64,000 nucleotides of DNA, taken from contig NZ_JAKCFA010000024.1 of assembly GCF_024198215.1 (NCBI RefSeq), positions 124,001 to 188,000 of the forward strand. Direction: 5' to 3'. Below, in pieces: positions 33,186 through 41,745 of the stretch; the stretch's first letter is position 1; each line of letters begins with the position of its first letter. The position numbers and the translations under genes are program-made. Origin of the DNA: Myxococcus qinghaiensis (GTDB taxonomy: Bacteria; Myxococcota; Myxococcia; Myxococcales; Myxococcaceae). Under the pieces are notes generated by a model. It searched no databases, had not been told where the DNA came from, and was given only the letters and a program-made list of their open reading frames with translations.

Positions 33186-35027
33186 ATGGCGACGTTTCGC
33201 GAGCGGCTCACCCGGGCGCTGAGCAGCCTCGACACTCGCGGCTCGCCCTCCGAATCCCCCGGCCCGGCCACCTGGCTGGTGCTGGCGCTGTTGCCCGTGC
33301 TGGCGCTGTTGCTGTCCGGTGTCTTCCGCGCGGCGCTGCGCCTGGGCATCACCGCCTCCCTGGGGCTGGCGGTCATCCTGCTCGCGGGTGGAGTGGTCCT
33401 GGCCGCGCTCGCGGGAGGGCTCCAGGTGAGGCGCGGGTGGCACGTCCTCCCTGCGCTGCTGGTGCTGGGGGGCCTCATGCTGGCGACCTTCCAGGCGCTC
33501 TACGCCCCCGCCTTCGACGGCTTCATGTCCATGGGCGGTGGAGACGCGGGCAATCACGTCGCGCTCCGGCGCGCGTTCGTCGAGAACGCTCCGGAGACCT
33601 ACCAGCAGTTCGTGTCGTTCTACGCCTTCACGCACTGGCTGGAGGTCTTCTTCGGCCTCAACGCCTTCGAGTCGTTCCGGGCGGGGTTCTACGCCATCCC
33701 CTTCCTGCTGACGCTCTGCATGCTCGCGGCGCTCCTGGCGATGAACCACCGTCAGGAGGAAGCGGGAGTGCCGGGCGCGCGCGTGGCGCCGTGGCTGTTG
33801 CTCGCGGGCCTGCTGGCGGGGACGTCCATCCTCTTCCCGATGCTCCACTACCACCAGGCCGAGGGCTTCTACGCCCACCTGTTCGGACTGGTGCCCACGC
33901 TGCTGGGCTGGATGCTCTTCGGGTTCTTCACCTCGCGGCTCTTGCGCATCGGAGCCCTGCTCTTCGCCGTCGTCCTCCACCGCTACACCTACGGGCTCAA
34001 CCTGGGCGACGTGCTCCTCGTCACCGCGGTGCTGGCGGGCGTCGAGTCCATGGGTGTGCCCCATGCACGGCGCGCCCGGATGGCACTGCGCATCCTGGCC
34101 GTCGGACTGGGGCTCGCGGCCCTCTTCGCCTATTGGAAGCTGCTCCCGCTGATTCCGGTGACGGGCGGCATCGTCGCGCCTCGCTTCCACGCGATGCTGC
34201 GGGGACAACTGGTGCTGGCCCTGGGACTGCTGTTGCTCCCGCTGGCCGCGAGGCGCATGGGGCTGGCCCTGGGCGACACCGGAACACGCCTGGCGTTGTA
34301 TGCGGGCCTCTTCGGCGCCGTGAGCGGCCTGGTGCAGCTCCTCTGCCTGGGGTTCGTGACGAGTCGGGAGTACTACCTCATCAAGTACCACCTGCACGGC
34401 GCCGTGCTGGTGCTGTGCGCGACGCTGGTCCTGGTCTCCACGGTGCTGGCCCAGGCGCTCTCACGGTGGGCACGGCGGCGTCAGGGGAGACCGGTTCACC
34501 CGGGCCTCGTGCCGCTGGCCGTCCTGGTCGGCGTCGGCGTGTTCAACCTGCACAAGGCCGTCGCGCCCTATGAGGAGAGCCTCCAGGAGCGCGGGTCCGG
34601 CAAGGCGCCGTGGCGCACGCTCATCCCGCTCGCGGATGGCGAGGGCTGGAGTCGCATCCAAGCGACGCTCGCGCGAGAGCACGCCGACTTCGGTGGGCTC
34701 GTGTCCGCGAACTGGCCGCTGATGAACTTCATGAACGCGGGGCTGCGCAAGACGACGGGCGAGGACGCGCTGAGCTTCGGCTGGCAGCAGTACCTCCACG
34801 GCCTGGTGAAGCAGGGCCCGGGCCTGTGCGTGTTCTGGTACGCGACGGAGCGCGACTTCCAGGAGCTGGCCGAGACAAAGGCCACCAATGGAGGCTCGCT
34901 GTTGGACGTGGCCCGGGCGCTGGACGCCAGGGCGGAGAAGCGCTGCGAGGACTACCCCGCGCGCTGGGATGCCCAGCGCCCCCTCCGGCTCTGCCACGTC
35001 TGCGAGCCGAAGCAGTCGGGGACGTAG
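33186..35027 (+). CDS. Polytopic membrane protein, putative GT-C glycosyltransferase
   Basis: 613 aa with about 11-12 membrane helices over residues 28-455 and a soluble C-terminal region of ~150 residues. Just after the third helix is GGGDAGNHVALRRAF, an acidic-loop motif in the place where GT-C enzymes carry their catalytic Asp. Coupling (4 bp) to a DUF2304-GT2 gene suggests it uses a polyprenyl-linked sugar to decorate an envelope polymer or protein. The GT-C assignment is inference from layout and this loop. Confidence 0.6.
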   Translation: MATFRERLTRALSSLDTRGSPSESPGPATWLVLALLPVLALLLSGVFRAALRLGITASLGLAVILLAGGVVLAALAGGLQVRRGWHVLPALLVLGGLMLATFQALYAPAFDGFMSMGGGDAGNHVALRRAFVENAPETYQQFVSFYAFTHWLEVFFGLNAFESFRAGFYAIPFLLTLCMLAALLAMNHRQEEAGVPGARVAPWLLLAGLLAGTSILFPMLHYHQAEGFYAHLFGLVPTLLGWMLFGFFTSRLLRIGALLFAVVLHRYTYGLNLGDVLLVTAVLAGVESMGVPHARRARMALRILAVGLGLAALFAYWKLLPLIPVTGGIVAPRFHAMLRGQLVLALGLLLLPLAARRMGLALGDTGTRLALYAGLFGAVSGLVQLLCLGFVTSREYYLIKYHLHGAVLVLCATLVLVSTVLAQALSRWARRRQGRPVHPGLVPLAVLVGVGVFNLHKAVAPYEESLQERGSGKAPWRTLIPLADGEGWSRIQATLAREHADFGGLVSANWPLMNFMNAGLRKTTGEDALSFGWQQYLHGLVKQGPGLCVFWYATERDFQELAETKATNGGSLLDVARALDARAEKRCEDYPARWDAQRPLRLCHVCEPKQSGT

Positions 35028-35031
35028 CGAC

Positions 35032-35526
35032 TCACGTCAGCCGCTTGCCCTTCACCATCTCCAGGCCCAGCGGGTTGCCCCGGTAGTGGACGGGGTCCAG
35101 CAGCACCTTCTGGATGCGCCACCCTTCGGCCGTCTTCTCCACGTCGTGGGTGTAGCGGGCGACGATGGTCCACTCCTGCTGGACGCCGCCCAGCGTGAAG
35201 TAGTGGGCGACCTCCGCGTAGGCCATCACCTGCGCCTGCGTGGCGCTCTTGAAGTGAATCCTCACGGTGGTGGCCGTGGCGTGCTGGACGCGGCTGAAGG
35301 CGCCCACCGCCACGCGGCCGTACTCGGCGGCCTGCTCGCGAGTGATTTGGATGGGCTCGCCTCCCATGAAGCGGCTGTAGTCCGCGGTGAGCTGGGGCGT
35401 GAAGACATTCGCCCACCGACTCCAGTCCCCCGTGTCCTTGCCGAAGTCGATGGCCTGCCCGTACTCCGCCACCAGTTCCTGGATGGCAATCCAATCCAAC
35501 ACATACTGCTGGTCTTTCTCTCGCAT
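35032..35526 (-). CDS. SnoaL-like/NTF2-fold protein
   Basis: 164 aa. The small alpha+beta cone fold of the SnoaL_4/NTF2 superfamily is indicated by QQYVLDWIAIQELVAEYGQAIDFGKDTGDW (split pattern) and VATTVRIHF-like and VARYTHDVEKTAEGWRIQKVLL strands. Members include polyketide cyclases, dehydratases and many uncharacterised proteins. ATG 35526 is preferred over an upstream in-frame start that would overlap the UPF0126 stop region. Converges on the membrane protein gene (4 bp between stops). Confidence 0.8.
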   Translation of the reverse strand: MREKDQQYVLDWIAIQELVAEYGQAIDFGKDTGDWSRWANVFTPQLTADYSRFMGGEPIQITREQAAEYGRVAVGAFSRVQHATATTVRIHFKSATQAQVMAYAEVAHYFTLGGVQQEWTIVARYTHDVEKTAEGWRIQKVLLDPVHYRGNPLGLEMVKGKRLT

Positions 35527-35581
35527 ACCCGGGGACTCTAGCGCGGAAGCCTGTACGGGAAGGCCTCGCACCGTCATTCAT

Positions 35582-36238
35582 TCATTGCCCCGGTACGGAT
35601 GGCAGACGCCAGTGCAGGAGGACCGCCAGCATCCGCAAGCCGAAGCAGGCCACGGCCCCCAGGCTCGCCGCGAGCACGGCGGGCGCACCCACCCTCCGGG
35701 CCACGAGCAGCACACCCGCGCCCACGAGCGCCGCCACCGCATACACATCCGCGCGCAACACCAGCGGGACTCTCGCCAAGAACAGGTCGCGAATCGTTCC
35801 TCCCCCCACGCCTGTCATCGCGCCCAGCAACAAGGCCGTCAGCGCGGGGGCGCCCAAGGAGAGGGCCTTGCTCGCGCCCGTCACCGTGAAGAGGGCGAGC
35901 CCCGCCGCGTCCAGGGCCAGCGACAACGTAGGAGGAACCTGCCCCAAGGGGCCGCTCACCAGCACCACCAGCACGCCCCCGCCGAACGCCGTCGTGGCGT
36001 AGCGCCAGTCGCGAATCGCCAGCGGTGGCACCGCGCCGAGGAGTACGTCCCGCACGAGCCCACCGCCCAGCGCCGTGGCGAACGCGAGCACCAGCACGCC
36101 GAAGACGTCGAGCCCCGCTCGGGCCGCCGTCAGCGCGCCCTCGACAGCGAAGACGAGGGTGCCGGCCAGGTCCCCTGCCGTCAGGAGCATCAGCGGCATG
36201 CCGCGAGCCGGTGCGTCGACCATCGATGCGGGCCGCAT
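35582..36238 (-). CDS. UPF0126/TRIC-family membrane channel protein
   Basis: 218 aa with seven membrane helices in two inverted-like halves, each with the UPF0126 glycine motif: FATALGGGLVRDVLLGAVPP and TGVGGGTIRDLFLARVPLVL. Bacterial homologues of trimeric intracellular cation channels; E. coli YicG/YadS relatives are linked to glycine uptake. ATG 36238 follows GGAGGGG by about 8 nt, so the slightly extended N-terminus is accepted; ATG 36199 is closer to the usual family start. It lies 55 bp upstream of the SnoaL-like gene on the same strand. Confidence 0.88.
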   Translation of the reverse strand: MRPASMVDAPARGMPLMLLTAGDLAGTLVFAVEGALTAARAGLDVFGVLVLAFATALGGGLVRDVLLGAVPPLAIRDWRYATTAFGGGVLVVLVSGPLGQVPPTLSLALDAAGLALFTVTGASKALSLGAPALTALLLGAMTGVGGGTIRDLFLARVPLVLRADVYAVAALVGAGVLLVARRVGAPAVLAASLGAVACFGLRMLAVLLHWRLPSVPGQ

Positions 36239-36673
36239 CCCATTCCCCTCCGATGCCCCGTGGACCTGACCTCCCGGACGCGTCAGCTCTGCAGCACGGC
36301 CCTCACGGATTCAATGTCCCCACTCCACGAGAGGCCGGCTTCTGAACACCGCGACGCACTCGAACGTCAGGCGTCCCGCGGGCCCGACTCGCGGATGCGG
36401 CGCCGGAGCGCTCGCTGGAAGACTTCCAGTCGCCGCGCCGCTTCATCGACAGCCCCGCGCAGCAAGGGAAGCACCAAAAGACTTCCAGTCGCCGTGCCGC
36501 TTCATCGACAGCTCGGCGCAGCAACGGAAGACTTCAAGTCGCCGCGCCGCTTCATCGACAGCCCCGCGCAGGGATGAAAGCACCGGGTGAGGTCCTCGGC
36601 GCTCATGTGTCACCCGCGCCCCTCGGCGGCGCGCGCTCGATGCCAGCGCACCGCGCCGAGCAGGCACATCAAC
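36239..36673. other. 435-bp stretch without a gene
   Basis: Between the UPF0126 start and the stop of the DNA polymerase gene. Its middle holds three degenerate direct repeats (36419-36571). Reading frames across it are short and low-complexity. The left part must carry the UPF0126 promoter. I found no RNA gene in it. Confidence 0.6.
36419..36571. repeat. Three direct copies of a ~47-bp intergenic element
   Basis: Copies at 36419-36465, 36478-36524 and 36528-36571, each starting AAGACTTC and containing GCCGCTTCATCGACAG, differing at only two to five positions. Spacers are 12 and 3 bp, so periods are 59 and 50 bp, not multiples of three. Copies 1 and 3 are both followed by a similar tail ending AAGCACC. 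The first copy begins in a near-palindrome GGAAGACTTCC. Not a CRISPR by spacing. Confidence 0.85.
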
Positions 36674-39130
36674 CTACGGCGCCCCTGAGGACTCGTCCGT
36701 CCGCGCGGCCTCCTGCGTCTCATCCTCCGGCGGCTTCGCCACCACGGTGAGGATGGGCCTGGCATCCGCGAGCGAGGGCGTGAAGAGGGACGGCTGGCCC
36801 GGGTCGTCGAAGACGGTGGAGAAGTCGAGCCGGGTCAACCCCCGCTCCAGCCTCGCGGCGAACGTCTCCTTCAACAGCCGCACGTAGTATTCGACGTCGT
36901 AGTCGCGCGGCGCCTCCACCGCATCCGCCGGCCCGCCTCCGATGTCATCTGGCTCCGGCTCCGGCAACAGCCCCGCGCGTCCCCCCACCGCGCGGTAGAC
37001 GTGGACGTGCTCTCCGGAGACCCAGGTCTTCCTGCCAGCGGCGAGCATGGCCTCGTAGGGCAGCTCGCGGCGACGCTCGCGCAGCGCGCCGTACTGCGCG
37101 GAGTCCTTCGTCAGCCGGACGTGCGAGGCCAGCTCCATCGTCGGCACCTGGCGCCTGCGCAGCGCCAACACCGTGGAGACGTAGACCTCCCGGACTCCCA
37201 CCACGTCTCCAGCCAGCAGGCACCGCACCGCGCGGCGCAGGAAGGCCTCACCGAAGGGCTCCGCGCGGCTGGAGCGGAAGGCCACGCCCTTGAGGTGCAA
37301 GGTCCCATCATAGGACTGGAGCGCGTAGTTCTTCGGCTCGTGCGAGAGCATGGCCGCGTAGCGCCCGTCGAACTCGAGCTGGACGCGCTGGGGCAGCAGC
37401 GCTGCGACCTCCGACACCACGCGCCGCTCGTCCTCCTCGCGCCAGTCCTCCGGCACCGCGAAGTACACGCCGTCCGTGTCCGCCTCCAGCAGCGTGACAC
37501 CCCGGCGGTCCAACTCGCGACACAGCAGCGCCAGCACCGCGCGCCCGCGCCGCGTCACCTCGTTGGCCGCATGCACGTCCGAGAAGCGCGTCAGCCCGGA
37601 GGCCCCCAGATAGCCATAGGCCGAGTTCACGACGAGCTTCATCGCCGCGGAGAGCGCTTCGTTCTCGTGTCGCTCGGACGAGCCCGGCGCCGCCGCGCGC
37701 GCCCGCTTCTTCGCCGCCAGCCGCTGGTCCACCAGCCGGTCCACCATCGCCAGCAGCGCGCCCAGCCTGTCCCGCTTGGGGCCGATGCGGTACTCGCGCA
37801 TCAGCGACGGATAGAGGCTGGCCACGTCCGCCTTCACCACGCGCCGGGCCACCCCCGTGGCGAACAGGTGCAGCGCCGCGCCGTTGTGCGACGTGCCATC
37901 CCCGTCCTCATGCGCGGGGAGCGCCGCCCCCGTGCGCAGGTACGCCCGCACCAGCAGCGGGTCCAGCACCCCGGTGGCCGCGCCCGCGTCCGCCAGTCGC
38001 TCGTAGCGACGGGGCGCCATGCGCGCGAGCGCGAAGGCCGCGCCACCCAACAGCCGCGCCAGCCCCTCCGCCTCGCCCACGTCGTCGCGTGCGTAGCGCC
38101 GCACCCGCTCCGGGTCCGTCTGGAAGACCTCGTGCACGCGCGCGCCAGGGATGTACTCGCGCGCAGGGCCGGCGATGCCGAAGTGCCGCGCGACGGCCTT
38201 CAGCCCGTGGCCCGGCAAGTCTCGCGCGGAGAAGTCGTGCCGCAGCACCGCGTCCATCGTGTCGATGAACTCACGCCCGGGCACCGTGTAGCGCGCGCGC
38301 CGCATCGAGTCCGCGTTGCGCTCCGCGCCGCGCCCCAGCGCCGAGCCTCGCGCGGAGGGCCGGTGCCGCAGCCCCGGGCCTCCCATGCGCCCCAGCGACA
38401 CGGGCACGTTGAGCAGCTTCGCGCGCCGCGCGACGAAGGGCAGGTCGAAGCCGTGCAGGTTGTGGTTCTCGATGACGTCCGGGTCCAGCTCGCGCACCCG
38501 CTCGACGAAGCGGCGCAGCAGGTCCGCCTCCGCCGCGTCACCCTGTCCATGCGCCTCCAGCACCTCCAGCTCGCCCTTCGGCCCGCGCATCGCGATGAGG
38601 AAGATGCGGTCCTTGCCCGGGTCCAACCCCGTGGTCTCCAGGTCGAACTGGAGCCGGTGCAGCTCGCCGAAGCCGAGCCCCCGGAAGTACGTCCGCCCGG
38701 AGGCCGTGAGGTACTGCTCCTCCGGCGGCAGCGACAACACCGTGCTCGGGCCCAGGTCCCGCAGGTTGGAGTACGCACGCCCCAGCCGCCGCGAAGCGCC
38801 TTGCAGCACGTCCGCCGCCAGCGCCCGCCCGTCCTCCGCGCGCACCAGGAAGCGCAGCACCCCAGGCCCCGACAGCTCCTGGAACGTCACCCGGCCCGGC
38901 GCATAACCCTCGCGCTCCGGCCGGAGCCGCGCGCCCAGGTGGTCCAGGTCTTCAAGGTTGGAGAGCACCAGCCAGGGCCGGAAGCGCACGTCCTCGCGCA
39001 CCAGCTCCCCCGTCCCGGGAATCCGCCGCCAGACGAAGGCGCGGCCGTCGGGCTCCGCCCACACCGAGACGATGCCCGGTGTCGCGTCCCAGCCCCACAG
39101 CCACTCGTCCTCCAACATGCCGCTCATCAT
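36674..39130 (-). CDS. Family B DNA polymerase with 3'-5' exonuclease
   Basis: 818 aa. Exonuclease motifs are intact: Exo I FDLETTG (D163, E165), Exo II NHNLHGFD (about 222-229), Exo III YARDD. Polymerase motif A KADVASLYPSLM, motif B KLVVNSAYGYLG, motif C EADTDGVYF. Bacterial Pol II usually has DTDS; DTDG followed by a Tyr is the form in archaeal replicative PolB. Likely a repair or translesion polymerase rather than the replicase. The C-terminal ~70 residues are Pro/Glu-rich. Start ATG 39130 or 39118. Divergent from a WYL regulator. Confidence 0.92.
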   Translation of the reverse strand: MMSGMLEDEWLWGWDATPGIVSVWAEPDGRAFVWRRIPGTGELVREDVRFRPWLVLSNLEDLDHLGARLRPEREGYAPGRVTFQELSGPGVLRFLVRAEDGRALAADVLQGASRRLGRAYSNLRDLGPSTVLSLPPEEQYLTASGRTYFRGLGFGELHRLQFDLETTGLDPGKDRIFLIAMRGPKGELEVLEAHGQGDAAEADLLRRFVERVRELDPDVIENHNLHGFDLPFVARRAKLLNVPVSLGRMGGPGLRHRPSARGSALGRGAERNADSMRRARYTVPGREFIDTMDAVLRHDFSARDLPGHGLKAVARHFGIAGPAREYIPGARVHEVFQTDPERVRRYARDDVGEAEGLARLLGGAAFALARMAPRRYERLADAGAATGVLDPLLVRAYLRTGAALPAHEDGDGTSHNGAALHLFATGVARRVVKADVASLYPSLMREYRIGPKRDRLGALLAMVDRLVDQRLAAKKRARAAAPGSSERHENEALSAAMKLVVNSAYGYLGASGLTRFSDVHAANEVTRRGRAVLALLCRELDRRGVTLLEADTDGVYFAVPEDWREEDERRVVSEVAALLPQRVQLEFDGRYAAMLSHEPKNYALQSYDGTLHLKGVAFRSSRAEPFGEAFLRRAVRCLLAGDVVGVREVYVSTVLALRRRQVPTMELASHVRLTKDSAQYGALRERRRELPYEAMLAAGRKTWVSGEHVHVYRAVGGRAGLLPEPEPDDIGGGPADAVEAPRDYDVEYYVRLLKETFAARLERGLTRLDFSTVFDDPGQPSLFTPSLADARPILTVVAKPPEDETQEAARTDESSGAP

Positions 39131-39154
39131 GCCTCACAGCTTGCCGCCCACGGT

Positions 39155-39171
39155 TGTCAGCGGTATGTCAG
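39155..39171. promoter_or_regulatory. TGTCAG direct repeat in polB/WYL divergent region
   Basis: TGTCAG at 39155-39160 and 39166-39171, 11 bp apart (one helical turn), within the short gap between the divergent starts and overlapping the upstream candidate ATG of the WYL regulator. Possible regulator site; if so, the true start would be ATG 39183. Confidence 0.3.
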
Positions 39172-39827
39172 TTATCACCCCCATGCAACGCACCGAGCGA
39201 CTCTTCGCCCTCGCCGAGTACCTCCGAGGCCGCCGCACCGGCGTCACGGCGGAGACCCTGGCGGAGCGCTTCAGCGTCACGGTGCGCACCATCTACCGGG
39301 ACCTCGACACGTTGCGCGCCGCGTCAATGCCGGTGGCCGCGGAGCGCGGGCGGGGCGGCGGCTACGCGTTGGACCGCAGCTACAGCCTGCCGCCGGTGAA
39401 CTTCACGGCGCGGGAGGCCGCACTGCTGGTGGCGCTGGGGCGCTTCGCCATCGACATGCGGCTGTTGCCCTTCACCGGGACGCTGGAGTCGGCGCTGGAC
39501 AAGGTGCGGGCGGCCCTCTCCACGTCCGCGCAGCGCGAGCTGCTCGACAGGCTCAAGGAGCTGTCCTTCCTCGGCGTGCCGTCGCTGCCCAGCAAGGCGT
39601 CCGTCCGGGCGGCGATTGAGCGCGCCTGGTTCGAGCAGCAGCCGCTGCGCATCACCTACGTGGACGGCAACTTCCTGGAAACCACGCGAGAGGTGCGAAT
39701 CGTCTCGGTGGTGATGGACCGACACGAGACTCGCCTGGACGCACTCGACGTGCGCAGCGGCGAGCGCAGGCACTACCGCGTGGACCGCATCGTCCAGGCG
39801 GAAGTCACGCGCGCCTTCGGCACCTGA
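39165..39827 (+). CDS. HTH-WYL-domain transcriptional regulator
   Basis: About 220 aa. N-terminal HTH_11 (RLFALAEYLRGRRTGVTAETLAERFSVTVRTIYRDL, seen in pieces) of the DeoR/YafY type, linker GGGYALDRSYSLPPVNFT, helical middle, and a C-terminal WYL-like domain (QPLRITYVDGN, RRHYRVDRIVQAEV), which in other proteins senses ligands or nucleic acid. Often controls repair or defence genes, which fits the divergent DNA polymerase. Start ATG 39165 or ATG 39183; neither has a clear Shine-Dalgarno. Confidence 0.85.
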   Translation: MSVITPMQRTERLFALAEYLRGRRTGVTAETLAERFSVTVRTIYRDLDTLRAASMPVAAERGRGGGYALDRSYSLPPVNFTAREAALLVALGRFAIDMRLLPFTGTLESALDKVRAALSTSAQRELLDRLKELSFLGVPSLPSKASVRAAIERAWFEQQPLRITYVDGNFLETTREVRIVSVVMDRHETRLDALDVRSGERRHYRVDRIVQAEVTRAFGT

Positions 39828-39972
39828 CGACGCTCGGCGCGGGCCTCCATGCCGCAGCGCGGCAAAGGCAGACAACGAACATCCGCCGACCCGGGGGCTG
39901 GACTGGCGCGCAATCGGGATACCATCCGCGTCCCCCAACCCATCAACGACACGCGCCTTGGAGGCGAGCCCG

Positions 39973-41649
39973 ATGGAGAAGCCCTGGTTGAAGCACTATC
40001 CGCCTGGAGTCCCGGCGGAAATCGATGACCGGCAGTACCCGACGCTGACGCACCTGTTGGAGGAGTCGTTCACCAAGTACGCGGACCGGCCCGCCTTCAA
40101 GTGCATGGGCAAGTTCATCACGTATCGGGAGCTGGACGCACTGTCGCGGCGCGTGGGCGCGTGGCTTCAGTCACGGGGGCTGGAGAAGGGCGCCACCGTC
40201 GCCATCATGATGCCCAACGTGTTGCAGTATCCGGTGTGCATCGCCGCGATCCTGCGCGCCGGCTACATCGTGGTGAACATCAACCCGCTCTACACGCCGC
40301 GCGAGCTGGAGTACCAGCTCAAGGACAGCGGCGCCCAGGCCATCTTCATCCTGGAGAACTTCGCCGTCACGTTGCAGGCGGTGCTGGAGAAGACGCCGGT
40401 GCGGCACGTCGTCGTCGCGACGATGGGCGACCTGCTGGGCGGCTTCAAGGGCACGCTGGTCAACTTCGTGGTGCGCAAGGTCAAGAAGATGGTGCCCGCG
40501 TTCCAGCTTCCGCGCGCCACCAGCTTCAAGCAGGTGCTGGCCGAGGGCGGCACGCGCACGCTCACCCCCGCCACCACGACGCGAGATGACATCGCGTTCC
40601 TGCAGTACACGGGTGGCACGACGGGTGTGTCGAAGGGCGCGATGCTGCTGCACCGCAACGTCATCGCCAACCTGCTGCAGGTGGAGGCGTGGCTCCAGCC
40701 CGCGATGAAGGGCCGGAACATCGAGCAGGCGAACATCATCTGCGCGCTGCCGATGTACCACATCTTCGCGCTCACCGTGTGCGGCCTGATGGGCATGCGC
40801 ATGGGCGCGATGAACGTGCTCATCCCCAACCCGCGCGATATCCCGGCGTTCATCAAGACGCTGTCGGAGCAGCCCTTCCACATCCTCCCGGCGGTGAACA
40901 CGCTCTACAACGCGCTGGTCAACCACCCGGACTTCAGCAAGCTCGACTTCTCCCACCTGATGGTCTCCAACGGCGGAGGCATGGCGGTGCAGAAGGCGGT
41001 GGCGGACAAGTGGTTCGCCGCCACGCGCGTGCCGCTCATCGAGGGCTACGGCCTGTCGGAGACGTCTCCGGTGGCCACCAGCAACACGCCCATCGCCACG
41101 GAGTACTCGGGCACCATCGGCCTGCCGGTCCCGGGCACTGAAATCGCCATCCGCGACGAGGACGGCAACGACGTTCCGATGGGCGAGTCGGGCGAAATCT
41201 GTATCCGCGGCCCGCAGGTCATGGCCGGCTACTGGAACCGTCCGGACGAGACGGAGAAGGTGATGTTCCCCGACGGCTTCTTCCGCTCCGGCGACATCGG
41301 CATCATGGACGAGCGCGGCCACACCAAAATCGTCGACCGCAAGAAGGACATGATTCTCGTGTCCGGCTTCAACGTGTACCCGAACGAAGTCGAGGGTGTG
41401 GTGGCCATGCACCCCGGCGTGCTGGAAGTGGCGGCGGTGGGCATCCCCGACGAGCACTCCGGCGAGGTGGTGAAGCTCTTCGTGGTGAAGAAGGACCCGT
41501 CGCTCACGGAGGCCCAGCTGATGGACTTCTGCCGTGAGCAGCTCACCGGCTACAAGCGGCCCAAGCACATCGAGTTCCGCACGGACCTGCCGAAGACGAA
41601 CGTCGGCAAGATTCTGCGGCGCGAGCTGCGCGAGAAGAAGGTCGCCTGA
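39973..41649 (+). CDS. fadD: Long-chain fatty acid-CoA ligase
   Basis: 558 aa AMP-forming acyl-CoA synthetase activating fatty acids for beta-oxidation or lipid synthesis at the inner membrane. P-loop-like QYTGGTTGVSKGAM, EGYGLSETSPV, the FACS signature region with DGFFRSGDIGIMDERG, RKKDMILVSGFNVYPNEVE and the C-terminal Lys in KTNVGKILRRELR. Length and motifs match E. coli FadD. ATG 39973 has GGAGGC 7 nt upstream; a TTG at 39958 is in frame. Monocistronic. Confidence 0.92.
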   Translation: MEKPWLKHYPPGVPAEIDDRQYPTLTHLLEESFTKYADRPAFKCMGKFITYRELDALSRRVGAWLQSRGLEKGATVAIMMPNVLQYPVCIAAILRAGYIVVNINPLYTPRELEYQLKDSGAQAIFILENFAVTLQAVLEKTPVRHVVVATMGDLLGGFKGTLVNFVVRKVKKMVPAFQLPRATSFKQVLAEGGTRTLTPATTTRDDIAFLQYTGGTTGVSKGAMLLHRNVIANLLQVEAWLQPAMKGRNIEQANIICALPMYHIFALTVCGLMGMRMGAMNVLIPNPRDIPAFIKTLSEQPFHILPAVNTLYNALVNHPDFSKLDFSHLMVSNGGGMAVQKAVADKWFAATRVPLIEGYGLSETSPVATSNTPIATEYSGTIGLPVPGTEIAIRDEDGNDVPMGESGEICIRGPQVMAGYWNRPDETEKVMFPDGFFRSGDIGIMDERGHTKIVDRKKDMILVSGFNVYPNEVEGVVAMHPGVLEVAAVGIPDEHSGEVVKLFVVKKDPSLTEAQLMDFCREQLTGYKRPKHIEFRTDLPKTNVGKILRRELREKKVA

Positions 41650-41671
41650 GTTCCAGGTGACGTCACGTCGG

Positions 41672-41697
41672 CCGGAGCGGCATCCTCGTCGCTCCGG
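41672..41697. terminator. Hairpin between convergent fadD and permease-peptidase genes
   Basis: 8-bp perfect stem CCGGAGCG / CGCTCCGG with a 10-nt loop, extended by partly complementary flanks (GTCGG / TCGAC). No T-run. In the 96-bp convergent gap. Confidence 0.5.
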
Positions 41698-41745
41698 TCG
41701 ACGCAGGGACGGCCCGTGCCTCGCTGGAGAGCGGACCGTGCTCGA

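Noticed and set aside
36419..36571. Repeats as a CRISPR array
   Set aside because: Spacers are 12 and 3 bp and only three degenerate copies exist; no cas gene nearby.
37001..39619. 872-codon plus-strand frame over the polymerase gene
   Set aside because: Antisense to intact polymerase motifs; no recognisable domain.
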